Origin: Opitutaceae bacterium UBA4094 | GTDB lineage: Bacteria; Verrucomicrobiota; Verrucomicrobiia; Opitutales; Opitutaceae | Direction of reading: 5' to 3' | DNA: 15,055 nucleotides | Assembly: GCA_002382525.1 (NCBI GenBank) | Contig: DFYA01000036.1 | Location: forward strand, 832-15,886 | Shown here: piece after piece, positions 7,092 to 14,655 of the stretch | Position numbering within the stretch: position 1 is the stretch's first letter | Layout: the number at the start of each line of letters is the position of its first letter | Notes under the pieces: model-generated | Database searches by the model: none | Seen by the model: only the letters and a program-made list of their open reading frames with translations | What the model was told of the DNA's origin: nothing | Translations under genes and position numbers: made by a program

Positions 7092-7631
7092 ATGGCAGAT
7101 CCTTTCATTGGTGAGATTCGTATGGTCGGCTTTCCCTTTGCGCCCAAAGGCTGGGCGCTTTGTGAGGGCCAACTCATGGCCATCAGCACCAACAACGCGC
7201 TCTTCGCGCTCCTCGGCACCACCTACGGCGGCGACGGTCGCACGACCTTCGCGTTGCCCGACCTCCGCGGCCGTCTGCCGGCGGGAACCGGCAACGGGCC
7301 CGGCCTGCCCCCGGTCGGTCTCGGGCAAATTGGCGGAGCTCCGACTGCGTCGCTCACGGCCGCCCAGTTGCCGCCCCACGTTCATAATTTCGCCGTGCCG
7401 TGCAACAACAGCGCGGACGCTTCCACCGGCAGTCCGGGCAACGCTTATCCGGCGGTCACCGCGACACGCACCGGCGGCACCCCGATCTACACGGCGGCCA
7501 GCGATAACTCCTCGATGGGTGGCGGCACCACCGCCTCGGCGGGCGCGGGGATGCCGCTCCCCACGATGTCGCCCTATCTGGGCATTAACTTCGCCATCGC
7601 GCTCGAAGGCATCTTCCCGACGCGGAACTGA
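7092..7631 (+). CDS. Phage-tail-collar-domain protein (microcystin-dependent-protein-like), 179 aa
   Basis: The N-terminal collar domain (about residues 6-62) is clear: GEIRMVGFPFAPKGWALCEGQ, then a Leu/Phe-rich turn, TYGGDGRTTFALPDLRGRLP. This domain came from phage tail fibres but is widespread in chromosomal proteins of unknown role, often called MdpB or microcystin-dependent protein. The middle is Gly/Thr/Ala/Asn-rich and low in charge, and the C-terminus has the usual PYLGINFAIALEGIFP end, so the gene is complete. There is no signal peptide. No capsid, portal, tape-measure or lysis gene is present, so this is not a prophage remnant in any visible sense. The frame is open far upstream, but the ATG at 7092 matches the family N-terminus. 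It is divergent from the GNAT gene; a hairpin follows the stop. Confidence 0.93.
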   Translation: MADPFIGEIRMVGFPFAPKGWALCEGQLMAISTNNALFALLGTTYGGDGRTTFALPDLRGRLPAGTGNGPGLPPVGLGQIGGAPTASLTAAQLPPHVHNFAVPCNNSADASTGSPGNAYPAVTATRTGGTPIYTAASDNSSMGGGTTASAGAGMPLPTMSPYLGINFAIALEGIFPTRN

Positions 7632-7647
7632 GCCGCTCCCGCATTCC

Positions 7648-7678
7648 CGACCACGCCTTCTTCGATAAGGCGTGGTCG
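7648..7678 (+). terminator. Strong hairpin after the collar gene, partial terminator
   Basis: A perfect 12-bp stem CGACCACGCCTT/AAGGCGTGGTCG with a 7-nt loop begins 16 bp after the stop. It is followed only by TTCCTCC, so the T-tract is poor. It could terminate weakly, or act as a processing or mRNA-stabilising hairpin between the collar gene and the downstream surface-protein genes. Confidence 0.62.
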
Positions 7679-7730
7679 TTCCTCCGGCCCCTTCGCCCGC
7701 TTGGTTAATTTTTTCCTCCGTCCCACAGCC

Positions 7731-10571
7731 ATGACCACCAAGATCGTTGTTTCCCTTTCCTCCGTCCGACCCGCGCTCGCGTTTGATCGCCTGCGTCGGT
7801 CCTTCCGCCGATTCCGCGGCGGTCTTCTCTGGCTGGCCGCCTCGCTGCCCGCGTTCGCCGTCACTCTTTCCACCGGCGACTTGCTTGTGTCCGACGAAGG
7901 CACCAGCGCCGCCAACTCCGGCGTCGTTCAGGTCGTTCCGTCCACCGGCGCCCGCACCTTCGTGACCGGCAACGGCGTGGGCAGCGGCGCCGCCCTGGAT
8001 GTTCCCCGTCTCGTGGTCGCGGGCACGAACGGCATGGTTTACTACTGGGAGACCTTCGCGGGCGGCACCGATGATCACATCATCGCGCTCAATCCGGTCA
8101 CGGGCGCGCGCAGCACCGTTCCCGGAGGAGCCTACGCGACCCTGCGCTCCCTGTGTTGGGATGCCTCGACGGGCACCCTGCTCGTGGCCGACGTCGGCAC
8201 CACGAGCGCCAACTCCGGCATCGTGCGCGTGAACCCCGCGACCGGCGCCCGCACCTTTGTGACCGGCAACGGCGTGGGCGGCGGCGCCGCGCTCGACGTG
8301 CCCCGCTACGTCACCTGCGCGCCCAACGGGACGATTTATTATTTCGAGACCGGCTCCGCGGCGGCGACCTTCCGTCAGATCATCTCGGTGAATCCCGCGA
8401 CCGGCGTGCGCACGGTGGTGCCGGGCGGCACCTTCCCGACTGTGAACGTGGCCGACGGCGACTACGCGAGCGCTCTCGCTTGGGACCCTTCCACGTCCAC
8501 CTTGCTGGTCATCGACGAGGGCACCACCGCCAGCAACTCCGGCATCGTGCGCGTCAATGTCGGCACCGGCACGCGCACCTTTGTGACCGGCAACGGCGTG
8601 GGCAGCGGCGCCGCCATCGACGTGCCGCGTTTCCTCGTCTGCTCCAGCTCCGGGCAAATTTATTATCAGGAGCGCACCGCCGCCGCCACCCACCGCCAGC
8701 TCATCTCCGTCAACCCGGCGAACGGCGCACGCACCGCCGTCCCGGGCGGCGCCTACTCGACCCTGAACGGCCTGGGCATCGTGCCCGTGCCGCCCCCGAG
8801 CGTCACCAGCTCTCTCACTGCGAGCGGCACCTACGGGAGCGCCATCACGACCTACACCATCACCGGCAGCAATTCCCCCACCTCCTTCAGCGCCTCGGGA
8901 CTGCCCTCCGGCTTGTCCGTCAACACCGCCAACGGCCAGATCACTGGGACGCCGACGGCCTCCGGCGCCTTTAACGTCACCATCGGTGTGGCCAACGCTT
9001 CCGGCAGCGCGACCGCCGTGCTCGTCTTCACCATCGCCAAGAAAAACCTTACCGTCTCGGGCGTCACCGCAGCCAACAAGACCTACAACGGTAACACGAG
9101 CGCCACCCTCGGTTTCGGCTCCGCGAGCCTCGTCGGCGTGGTCGGTGGCGACACCGTCACGCTCGCCACGGGTTCCGCCAGCGGAAGCTTCGCCGACAAG
9201 GCCGTCGGCACCGGCAAGACCGTGACCGTCTCCGGCCTCGCCCTCGCTGGCGCCAGCAGCGCGAACTACACGCTCACGCAGCCCACGACGACGGCCAACA
9301 TCACCGCCGCCGGCCTGACGGTCAGCGGAGTGAGCGCCTCGAACAAAACCTACGACGGCGGCACGAGCGCGACGCTCGGCTTTGGCTCCGCCAGCCTCGT
9401 CGGCGTGGTCGGCGGCGATACCGTCACGCTTGCCACCGGCTCCGCCAGCGGAAGCTTCGCCGACAAAAACGTCGGCACCGGCAAGACCGTGATCATCTCG
9501 GGCCTCACCCTCGGCGGCATCGACGGCGGCAACTACAGCCTCACGCAACCCACGACGACGGCCAACATCACCGCCGCCGGCCTGACGGTCAACGGGGTGA
9601 CGGCGAACAACAAGACCTACGACGCCACGAGCAGCGCCACCTTGAGCCTTGGATCGGCATCGCTGGTCGGCGTTATCGGCGGCGACAACGTGACGCTCGC
9701 TACTGCTTCCGCCACCGGCGCCTTCGCCGACAAGAACGTGGGCGTCGGCAAGACGGTGACCATCTCCGGTCTCGCGCTCGCCGGCACCGACAGCGGCAAC
9801 TACACCCTCACGCAGCCGAGCGACACCGCGGACATCGCCGCCGCCACGCTCACCGTGAGCGCAGACGACAAAACCCGGGCCTACGGTTTCGCCAACCCGA
9901 CGTTGACCGCGACCATCACCGGCTTTGCCGGAGGCGAAACCGCCGGCACCGTGCTCACCGGCGCTCCGGAGCTAGCCACTGCGGCCGGCGCCGCCAGTGC
10001 TCCCGGCGATTACGCCATCACCGCCGTCCTCGGCACGCTCTCTGCAGCGAACGCCAACTACACCTTCGGCTTCGTCGATGGCATCCTTACGGTGCGGCTG
10101 CTGTCGCTGGCGGATTGGGAGGAGGAAAACTTCCTGCCTGAGGATTTGGGAGACCCGATGATCGCCGGCCCCGATGCCGATCCGGATTTCGACGGCGTCA
10201 CCAACCTCTACGAATACGCCTTCGGCACCGATCCCAATGACATCACGTCGGGTCCGGGCGGGTTGGTGTATTCCGGCACCCTCGAGGGCGGCGGCACGCT
10301 GGTCGAAACGGGCCAGCCGGTCGCCTACTTGCAGACGGTGGACGGGAAGCTGGTCACCCGCCTACTCTTCGTTCGCCAGAATCCGGTGTTCGCCGGCGAC
10401 CTTTCCTACACGGCACAATTCAGCTCGAACGGAACTACTTGGGTTTCGAGTTTTGCAGCCCCAACCGTCCTTGCGGAAGACGGGCTCTATCAAGTCGTGA
10501 GTGTTCCCTATCCGCTCTCCACGGGAGGGAAGAAAACCCGCTTCCATCGTGTCGCGGTCGATCAACTTTGA
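7731..10571 (+). CDS. Large secreted mosaic surface protein: propeller-like repeats, Ig-like, 3x YDG, MBG, Ca-binding-type tail, 946 aa
   Basis: The signal peptide is long and Arg-rich, with core GGLLWLAASLPAFA and predicted cleavage after residue 43. Domains in order: three degenerate repeats of about 100 aa (from residues 49, 148 and 256), each with LLV-x-D-x-GT ... NSG-V/I-V ... ARTFVTGNGVG ... ALDVPR and GGAY-type ends, probably blades of a propeller; a putative Ig domain (about 358-439, SGLPSGLSVNTANGQITGTP); three YDG repeats of exactly 89 aa (440, 529, 618; Y-N/D-G or YDA core); one MBG-type domain (about 707-789); and an acidic TSP3-like calcium motif DADPDFDGVTNLYEYAFGTDP (about 815-835). 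The last 100 residues resemble C-terminal domains common in verrucomicrobial secreted proteins. It is probably an extracellular adhesin or matrix protein; ligand unknown. Start: ATG 7731 rather than TTG 7701. No PEP-CTERM or LPxTG signal. Confidence 0.88.
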   Translation: MTTKIVVSLSSVRPALAFDRLRRSFRRFRGGLLWLAASLPAFAVTLSTGDLLVSDEGTSAANSGVVQVVPSTGARTFVTGNGVGSGAALDVPRLVVAGTNGMVYYWETFAGGTDDHIIALNPVTGARSTVPGGAYATLRSLCWDASTGTLLVADVGTTSANSGIVRVNPATGARTFVTGNGVGGGAALDVPRYVTCAPNGTIYYFETGSAAATFRQIISVNPATGVRTVVPGGTFPTVNVADGDYASALAWDPSTSTLLVIDEGTTASNSGIVRVNVGTGTRTFVTGNGVGSGAAIDVPRFLVCSSSGQIYYQERTAAATHRQLISVNPANGARTAVPGGAYSTLNGLGIVPVPPPSVTSSLTASGTYGSAITTYTITGSNSPTSFSASGLPSGLSVNTANGQITGTPTASGAFNVTIGVANASGSATAVLVFTIAKKNLTVSGVTAANKTYNGNTSATLGFGSASLVGVVGGDTVTLATGSASGSFADKAVGTGKTVTVSGLALAGASSANYTLTQPTTTANITAAGLTVSGVSASNKTYDGGTSATLGFGSASLVGVVGGDTVTLATGSASGSFADKNVGTGKTVIISGLTLGGIDGGNYSLTQPTTTANITAAGLTVNGVTANNKTYDATSSATLSLGSASLVGVIGGDNVTLATASATGAFADKNVGVGKTVTISGLALAGTDSGNYTLTQPSDTADIAAATLTVSADDKTRAYGFANPTLTATITGFAGGETAGTVLTGAPELATAAGAASAPGDYAITAVLGTLSAANANYTFGFVDGILTVRLLSLADWEEENFLPEDLGDPMIAGPDADPDFDGVTNLYEYAFGTDPNDITSGPGGLVYSGTLEGGGTLVETGQPVAYLQTVDGKLVTRLLFVRQNPVFAGDLSYTAQFSSNGTTWVSSFAAPTVLAEDGLYQVVSVPYPLSTGGKKTRFHRVAVDQL
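7875..8770 (+). repeat. Three N-terminal coding repeats (about 99-108 codons each)
   Basis: Repeat units begin at about 7875, 8172 and 8496 and share ARTFVTGNGVG-(S/G)-GAA-(L/I)-DVPR and the NSG-V/I-V turn. The spacing of 297 and 324 bp shows in-frame growth with one short insertion. They encode the predicted propeller part of the 946-aa protein. Confidence 0.82.
9048..9848 (+). repeat. Three tandem 267-bp YDG repeats inside the surface-protein gene
   Basis: Copies are at 9048-9314, 9315-9581 and 9582-9848, each exactly 89 codons. Copies 1 and 2 are identical at about 75 of 89 residues by hand count, with a long identical stretch (LGFGSASLVGVVGGDTVTL and following residues) but several synonymous base changes. 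Copy 3 is more diverged. The last segments, LTQPTTTANITAAG, are the same in copies 1 and 2 and altered in copy 3. Confidence 0.93.
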
Positions 10572-10590
10572 ATCTCTAGATAAAAGAAAC

Positions 10591-11262
10591 ATGAAGTCGT
10601 TATTAGCATCCTGTGTTTGCGCCGCTCTGTCGTTTTCGACCGCCTCTGGCGCGATTGTTCACTTCGATCTCGGTAGCGTTGAGATCCCTCGAAACGTTTC
10701 GGATCCTTCTGACCCCGTGAATCTCGCGGGCATCTACATCAATATCTTGGATGGCACGGTCGCCTACTCAGCGCCGACGTCATTTAATACAGCTCCGTGG
10801 CTGAACCTATTTGCCGGCGGCTTGGGCATCTCGAATGGCGATGCCCTTCGTCCGTGGGCGAGTGTGGATGCGGTCAGCTACGATCCCGATACGGAGACGC
10901 ATTATTTCCTCAATGTAGCTGTCGGCACGCTGATCAATGAGACTGGCCAGTTTGTCGGCGGCGAGACGGTTTCCTTTAACCACTTAGGCCCTGCGGTGGA
11001 TGATCCGTTGCCGCATCGTTTTGTCTCCGGAATGACGGGCTACCTCGCTTTCGCCTATGACACGGGCGCCGGCGATGCGTTTGGGTGGCTGAGTTTCATG
11101 CCGAACGACAGCGGTCCAGGCATGAGCTTCGCGCTCGCTTACAGCGATACTCCGGGGGAGTCCCTGCTGGTAGGCGCCATCCCTGAGCCCGCGACTTTTG
11201 CGGCGCTCGCCGGCTTAGCGGGGCTCGGGTTCGCCGCCACACGGCGTCGGCGTCTCAGCTGA
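10591..11262 (+). CDS. PEP-CTERM sorting-signal protein, 223 aa
   Basis: An exported protein with a signal peptide (MKSLLASCVCAALSFSTASG) and a textbook C-terminal PEP-CTERM tail: IPEPATF, a hydrophobic helix AALAGLAGLGFAA, then TRRRRLS. Such tails are recognised by an exosortase (EpsH/XrtA type), which processes the protein at the envelope, often in bacteria with exopolysaccharide. The body (about 20-190) is rich in Asp, Gly and aromatic residues, probably beta-structured, with no recognised domain. The ATG at 10591 is 19 bp after the stop of the mosaic surface protein, so the two are likely co-transcribed; the frame is open upstream, but only this ATG gives the signal peptide. No exosortase gene is in the window. 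A terminator follows at 11286. Confidence 0.93.
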   Translation: MKSLLASCVCAALSFSTASGAIVHFDLGSVEIPRNVSDPSDPVNLAGIYINILDGTVAYSAPTSFNTAPWLNLFAGGLGISNGDALRPWASVDAVSYDPDTETHYFLNVAVGTLINETGQFVGGETVSFNHLGPAVDDPLPHRFVSGMTGYLAFAYDTGAGDAFGWLSFMPNDSGPGMSFALAYSDTPGESLLVGAIPEPATFAALAGLAGLGFAATRRRRLS

Positions 11263-11285
11263 GCTTCGCGCCGCGTTGTTTCCAC

Positions 11286-11327
11286 GAGGGCTGCACAACA
11301 TCGTTTTGCGGCCCTTTTGTTTTTTTC
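11286..11327 (+). terminator. Rho-independent terminator after the PEP-CTERM gene
   Basis: Stem GGGCTGCA (11288-11295) pairs with TGCGGCCC (11307-11314), 8 bp including one G-U, with an 11-nt loop, followed by TTTTGTTTTTTTC. It starts 24 bp past the stop and ends the plus-strand surface-protein block. Confidence 0.87.
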
Positions 11328-11361
11328 TATTCGTTGACCGCTGTCGCCCATCGAAACGTCC

Positions 11362-11830
11362 ATGAATAAGCGCACCACGATCCCCTATCTACTCCGCGCC
11401 GCAAAAGCGGACTTCGCAGCCTTTCCGAAGGCCCGCGTAACAAAGCTGCTTGTCGATTGGGCGGCCCGATTCAGCCCCGAAGTTCGGGTGCAAACCGATG
11501 CTACCCGTTTATCGGAAGATTCGATGGCATGCGTTCAGTTATGGGTTCTCCGCGCACCAGTCGGGTGCCGACGCCTTGAGTTCCTATCTGGCGCACCGTC
11601 TCCCGGGTAAACTTTACCTCTTGGACGAGATGGGCCGGGAGGGTTATCAATTTTCGAGTTCGTGCCCGATCGATTTCTCCACGTGCGCAAGAGACATCTA
11701 CATTTTCCCGGAGACGATGGAGTGGACCATGGTGTTTACGCACGAGCAGCCACACTTTGGCCCTTACTATGCGAGGGCGACGGGACTCGTCACGTCGCCT
11801 AAAGCGGCGAGAGTTCGCCGCACTCCATAG
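11362..11830 (+). pseudogene. DUF4275-like protein gene, broken by a one-base frameshift
   Basis: Two frames together make one protein of about 156 aa. The first (from ATG 11362) gives MNKRTTIPYLLRAAKADFAAF ... LLVDWAARFSPEV and runs off into an unrelated frame. The second gives RWHAFSYGFSA, then GKLYLLDEMGREGY, DIYIFPETMEWTMVFTHE and FGPYYAR to the stop at 11828-11830. WHxFSY, WTxVFTHE and GPYxxR are the motifs I associate with DUF4275, a family of unknown function of about this length. Removing one base in GATTCGA near 11518-11524 would join them as LSED-RWHAFSYGF. This could be a true inactivating mutation or an assembly/read error. It sits alone between the surface block and the ruvB operon, with its stop 3 bp from the convergent membrane-protein gene. 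The frame joint is more certain than the family name. Confidence 0.75.
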
Positions 11831-11833
11831 GCT

Positions 11834-12091
11834 CTATTCTTGAACGGGGCTGATCCACGTGATCCATGCAGCCCACGCCCAAAACGGGAAACTGGCGGCG
11901 AGCGGCAGGAACCAGAGTGGAGAACGTCCGCGAAAGAGAAACCACACGATGGGTATCCACAGGGGCCAGAGTTTCACCACGTAGAGGCTCCCTTCGCTTT
12001 CGCCTTGGCCGACGAGCGCCGCGACCAAAGCGAGCATCGCGTGGATAACGGGAAAGCCCATGTAGCGCCAGCTGTGGTCGATGCCCAGCAT
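11834..12091 (-). CDS. Small membrane protein, 85 aa, three predicted helices
   Basis: I do not recognise the family. Hydrophobic segments are visible at about 12-28 (FPVIHAMLALVAALVG), 39-54 (VVKLWPLWIPIVWFLF) and 59-80 (LWFLPLAASFPFWAWAAW), with Arg/Gly in the turn between the second and third, so a three-helix inner-membrane protein is likely. It is unusually rich in Trp and Pro. The ATG lies 4 bp after the ruvB stop on the same strand, so it is almost certainly translated from the ruvB transcript; a functional link to recombination is not implied. Confidence 0.78.
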   Translation of the reverse strand: MLGIDHSWRYMGFPVIHAMLALVAALVGQGESEGSLYVVKLWPLWIPIVWFLFRGRSPLWFLPLAASFPFWAWAAWITWISPVQE

Positions 12092-12095
12092 CGGA

Positions 12096-13139
12096 CTACA
12101 GCAGCGAACCTTGGTCGCCGCCGAGGGCCGATTTGAGTCCGATGGCGTGGTAGCCTTTGGCCGTGAGCATGCGGCCTTGGGGCGTGCGTTGCAGATAGCC
12201 CTCTTGGATGAGGAAGGGTTCGTGAACCTCCTCCAACGTCTCGGCTTCTTCGCCCACCGCGACGGCGATCGTGCCGAGGCCCACAGGTCCGCCTTTGTAG
12301 TTTTCCGCCATTACACGGAGCACGCGTTTGTCCATTTCGTCGAGGCCGGCGGCGTCGATCTCAAGCAGCTCAAGCGCGGAGGCCGCGGTAGCTTTCGTGA
12401 TCTTTCCCTGCGCGCGCTCTTGGGCGTAGTCGCGGCAAAAATTGATGAGGTTGTTCGCGATGCGGGGCGTGCCGCGTGAGCGGGCGGCGATCTCCTTGGC
12501 GCCGCCTTCGTCGATGGCGACGGAGAGGAGTCCGCAGCTGCGCGTGACGATGCCCATAAGCGTGGGCACGTCGTAATAATCGAGGCGCGTCTGGAGCGTG
12601 AAACGCGAACGCAGCGGCGCGGTGAGCAGGCCGGCGCGCGTGGTGGCGCCGATCAACGTGAAACGCGGGATCGTGAGGCGCACGCTGCGGGCGTTGGGGC
12701 CTTGGTCGATCATGATGTCGAGGCGGAAGTCCTCCATCGCAGAGTAGAGGTATTCTTCGACCGTCTTCGGGATGCGGTGGATCTCGTCGATGAAGAGCAG
12801 GTCGCCTTCTTCGAGCGACGTGAGTAGTCCGGCGAGGTCACCGGCTTTTTCGACCACGGGGCCGGAGGTGACGCGGACGTTGCGGCCCATCTCGTGTCCG
12901 AGGATGAACGAGAGCGTGGTTTTGCCGAGGCCGGGCGGGCCGGAGAGCAGGATGTGGTTGAGGGGGTCGCCGCGACGTTTGGCGGCGCCGACCATGACTT
13001 GGAGGCGTTCGATGGTCTTGGCTTGTCCGGTGAAGTCGGAAAACGACAGCGGGCGCAGCGCGGCCTCGGCGGAGGAGACGGGCGCGGCGAGCGTCGAGGT
13101 GATGAAGCCGAGGCCTTTGTTGTCGGACGGGGAGGGCAT
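12096..13139 (-). CDS. ruvB: Holliday junction branch migration helicase RuvB, 347 aa
   Basis: RuvB is the AAA+ motor that, with RuvA and RuvC, drives and resolves Holliday junctions in the cytoplasm. Visible: an N-terminal LRPLSFSDFTGQ segment (28-39; the family has LRPxxxxDYIGQ), Walker A GPPGLGKT (67-74), Walker B plus DEIHR (about 114-122), sensor 1 GATTRAG (164-170), LRSRF arginine-finger region (176-180), sensor 2-type RGTPRIANN (about 220-230), and the C-terminal winged-helix part with GPVGLGTIA and PFLIQEGYLQRTPQGR. Length matches the family. ruvA and ruvC are not adjacent. murA lies upstream on the same strand, 179 bp away with an intergenic repeat between; the small membrane protein gene follows closely. 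Confidence 0.98.
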   Translation of the reverse strand: MPSPSDNKGLGFITSTLAAPVSSAEAALRPLSFSDFTGQAKTIERLQVMVGAAKRRGDPLNHILLSGPPGLGKTTLSFILGHEMGRNVRVTSGPVVEKAGDLAGLLTSLEEGDLLFIDEIHRIPKTVEEYLYSAMEDFRLDIMIDQGPNARSVRLTIPRFTLIGATTRAGLLTAPLRSRFTLQTRLDYYDVPTLMGIVTRSCGLLSVAIDEGGAKEIAARSRGTPRIANNLINFCRDYAQERAQGKITKATAASALELLEIDAAGLDEMDKRVLRVMAENYKGGPVGLGTIAVAVGEEAETLEEVHEPFLIQEGYLQRTPQGRMLTAKGYHAIGLKSALGGDQGSLL

Positions 13140-13177
13140 GGATTAGGAGCGGAGCCGGAGAAGAAATCGGAGTTTTG

Positions 13178-13305
13178 ACACAGAGGGCACCGAGTTCGGC
13201 AGAGAGTTTGAGGAGGGCTGGACGACTTCGCCGGGTTGCCGTGGGTGAGGAATGTTAGGGATCGAACTCTGTGAACTCAGGATCGGGACTCTGTGTTCTC
13301 TGTGA
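13178..13305. repeat. Degenerate CTCTGTG intergenic inverted repeat between murA and ruvB
   Basis: The motif ACACAGAGGGCACCGAGTTC (13178-13197) is matched in inverse orientation by GGACTCTGTGTTCTCTGTGA (about 13286-13305), differing at a few bases, and a further CTCTGTGAACTC lies at 13267-13278. Such CTCTGTG/CACAGAG tracts recur, as I recall, between genes in Verrucomicrobia and Planctomycetes genomes. They could fold into a large weak hairpin. No coding frame is supported here. Confidence 0.6.
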
Positions 13306-13318
13306 CCCAATCCGGATT

Positions 13319-14608
13319 TTATTTCCACTCCACCTCGGCGCCGAGGCTGCGGAGGTTTTCGACGAAGCGCGGGTGGGCGCGTTTGATGATCTCGGAATTG
13401 CGGACGACGGAGCGTCCGGGGATGGCGGCGGCCACCATGTAGAGGCCGACGGCGGCGCGGATCACATACGGCGAATCCACGACGGCGGGGCGCAGCGGTT
13501 TGTTGCCAAACACAACGAGGCGGTGCGGGTCGCTCACCAACGCATGAGCACCGAATTTCGCGAGCTCGGGGATCCACGAAAAACCGTTTTCGTAAACCTT
13601 GTTCCAGAAATGAATCGTGCCTTCACAGCGCGTGCTCAGCGCGATCATCAGTGGGAGCAAATCGACCGAGAAATACGGCCATGGCGCGGCTTCGATCTTG
13701 GGAAGGAGGTTGGTCGTGAACGGGGTTTCGATGACGAGTTTTTGTCCGCGACGCACGACGACGGAGTCGTCTTCGTGCTCGATGACGACGCCGAGTTTTT
13801 TGAAGGCGCGCTCGATGAGATCGAAGTGGTGCGGGAGGGCTTTGTTGACGCGAACCTCGCCGCCGGTGATGGCGCCGAGGGCAAGGAAAGTAACGATCTC
13901 GTGGTAGTCGCTGTTGATGGTGATCTCGGCGCCGTGGAGGTTTGCGACTCCGGTGATCTTGAGCATCGACGTGCCGAGGCCGTCGATTTGGGCGCCCATC
14001 GCGACGAGGGCGGCGCAGAGATCCTGGACGTGCGGTTCGCTGGCGGCGTTGATGAGCGTGGATTCGCCGTCGGCGAGCGCGGCGGCCATGGCGAAGTTTT
14101 CCGTGACGGTGACAGACATGTAATCGCACCAGTGACGGGCGCCCCTGAATCCTTTGGGCAACGCGATGACGAGCGGGTCGCCGTCGCTGACGGTGGCGCC
14201 GAGAACGGAGAGGATTTCGAGGTGCGGATCGATTTCGCGCACGCCGAGGGAGCAGCCCTTGGTGTTGGCCTGAATGGTGATCTGGCGAAGGCGATTGAGC
14301 AGCGCCGGGTAGAGCAGGACGGTCGAGCGCATGTCCTGCGGCAGCTCGTCGTTTTCGAGCGTGCTCTTAAAGTTGGCGTGGCAGACGCGCATCTCGGCGC
14401 GTTCGCGGTCCCAATCGATTTGCGAGCCCTGCGACTGGAAGAAGGCGACCAGTTTGTTAAGGTCGGTGATGTCGGGGACGTTCTTCAACGTCACGGGCTC
14501 GTCGGTGAGGAGCGTAGCGCAGAAGATGGGCAGGACGGAGTTTTTGTTGCCCGAGGGGGTGATGGAGCCGGTGAGCGGTTTGCCGCCGTGGACGATGAGG
14601 TCGGACAT
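13319..14608 (-). CDS. murA: UDP-N-acetylglucosamine 1-carboxyvinyltransferase (MurA-like), 429 aa
   Basis: MurA adds enolpyruvate from PEP to UDP-GlcNAc, the first committed step of peptidoglycan synthesis, in the cytoplasm. The sequence has the N-terminal SGNKNSVLPI (Lys22, Asn23), the catalytic loop GCSLGVREID (Cys119, equivalent to the fosfomycin-target Cys115 of E. coli), and Asp316 in YFSVDLLP (equivalent to Asp305). Length 429 is near the usual 420. The rest is diverged: REIDPHL instead of the usual RPVDLHL, HHFDLIERAFKKLG for the second-lobe loop, and DSPYVIRAAVGLYMVA before the C-terminus (family: LRAS/A). It may therefore be a specialised MurA paralogue. The ATG at 14608 has no Shine-Dalgarno sequence but a CTCCTCTTCTTTTC leader. 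A strong terminator of the upstream gene precedes it, so murA has its own promoter, in only about 45 bp or within the terminator region. Confidence 0.92.
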   Translation of the reverse strand: MSDLIVHGGKPLTGSITPSGNKNSVLPIFCATLLTDEPVTLKNVPDITDLNKLVAFFQSQGSQIDWDRERAEMRVCHANFKSTLENDELPQDMRSTVLLYPALLNRLRQITIQANTKGCSLGVREIDPHLEILSVLGATVSDGDPLVIALPKGFRGARHWCDYMSVTVTENFAMAAALADGESTLINAASEPHVQDLCAALVAMGAQIDGLGTSMLKITGVANLHGAEITINSDYHEIVTFLALGAITGGEVRVNKALPHHFDLIERAFKKLGVVIEHEDDSVVVRRGQKLVIETPFTTNLLPKIEAAPWPYFSVDLLPLMIALSTRCEGTIHFWNKVYENGFSWIPELAKFGAHALVSDPHRLVVFGNKPLRPAVVDSPYVIRAAVGLYMVAAAIPGRSVVRNSEIIKRAHPRFVENLRSLGAEVEWK

Positions 14609-14655
14609 GAAAAGAAGAGGAGCGGGGGACGCGAAGGGACGCGGAAAGTGGGCGC

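Noticed and set aside
7092..7631. Collar gene as a prophage or tailocin remnant
   Set aside because: No other phage structural, lysis, regulatory or integrase gene lies in the window, and chromosomal collar proteins are common outside phages.
7083..9548. 821-codon minus-strand open frame antisense to the mosaic surface-protein gene
   Set aside because: It is Gly/Ala/Asp/Arg-rich with no recognisable domain and mirrors the repetitive GC-rich sense gene; the sense frame has a signal peptide and known domains.
13175..13180. TTGACA hexamer on the plus strand
   Set aside because: No -10 element at 16-18 bp and no plus-strand gene follows; it is part of the CACAGAG repeat context.
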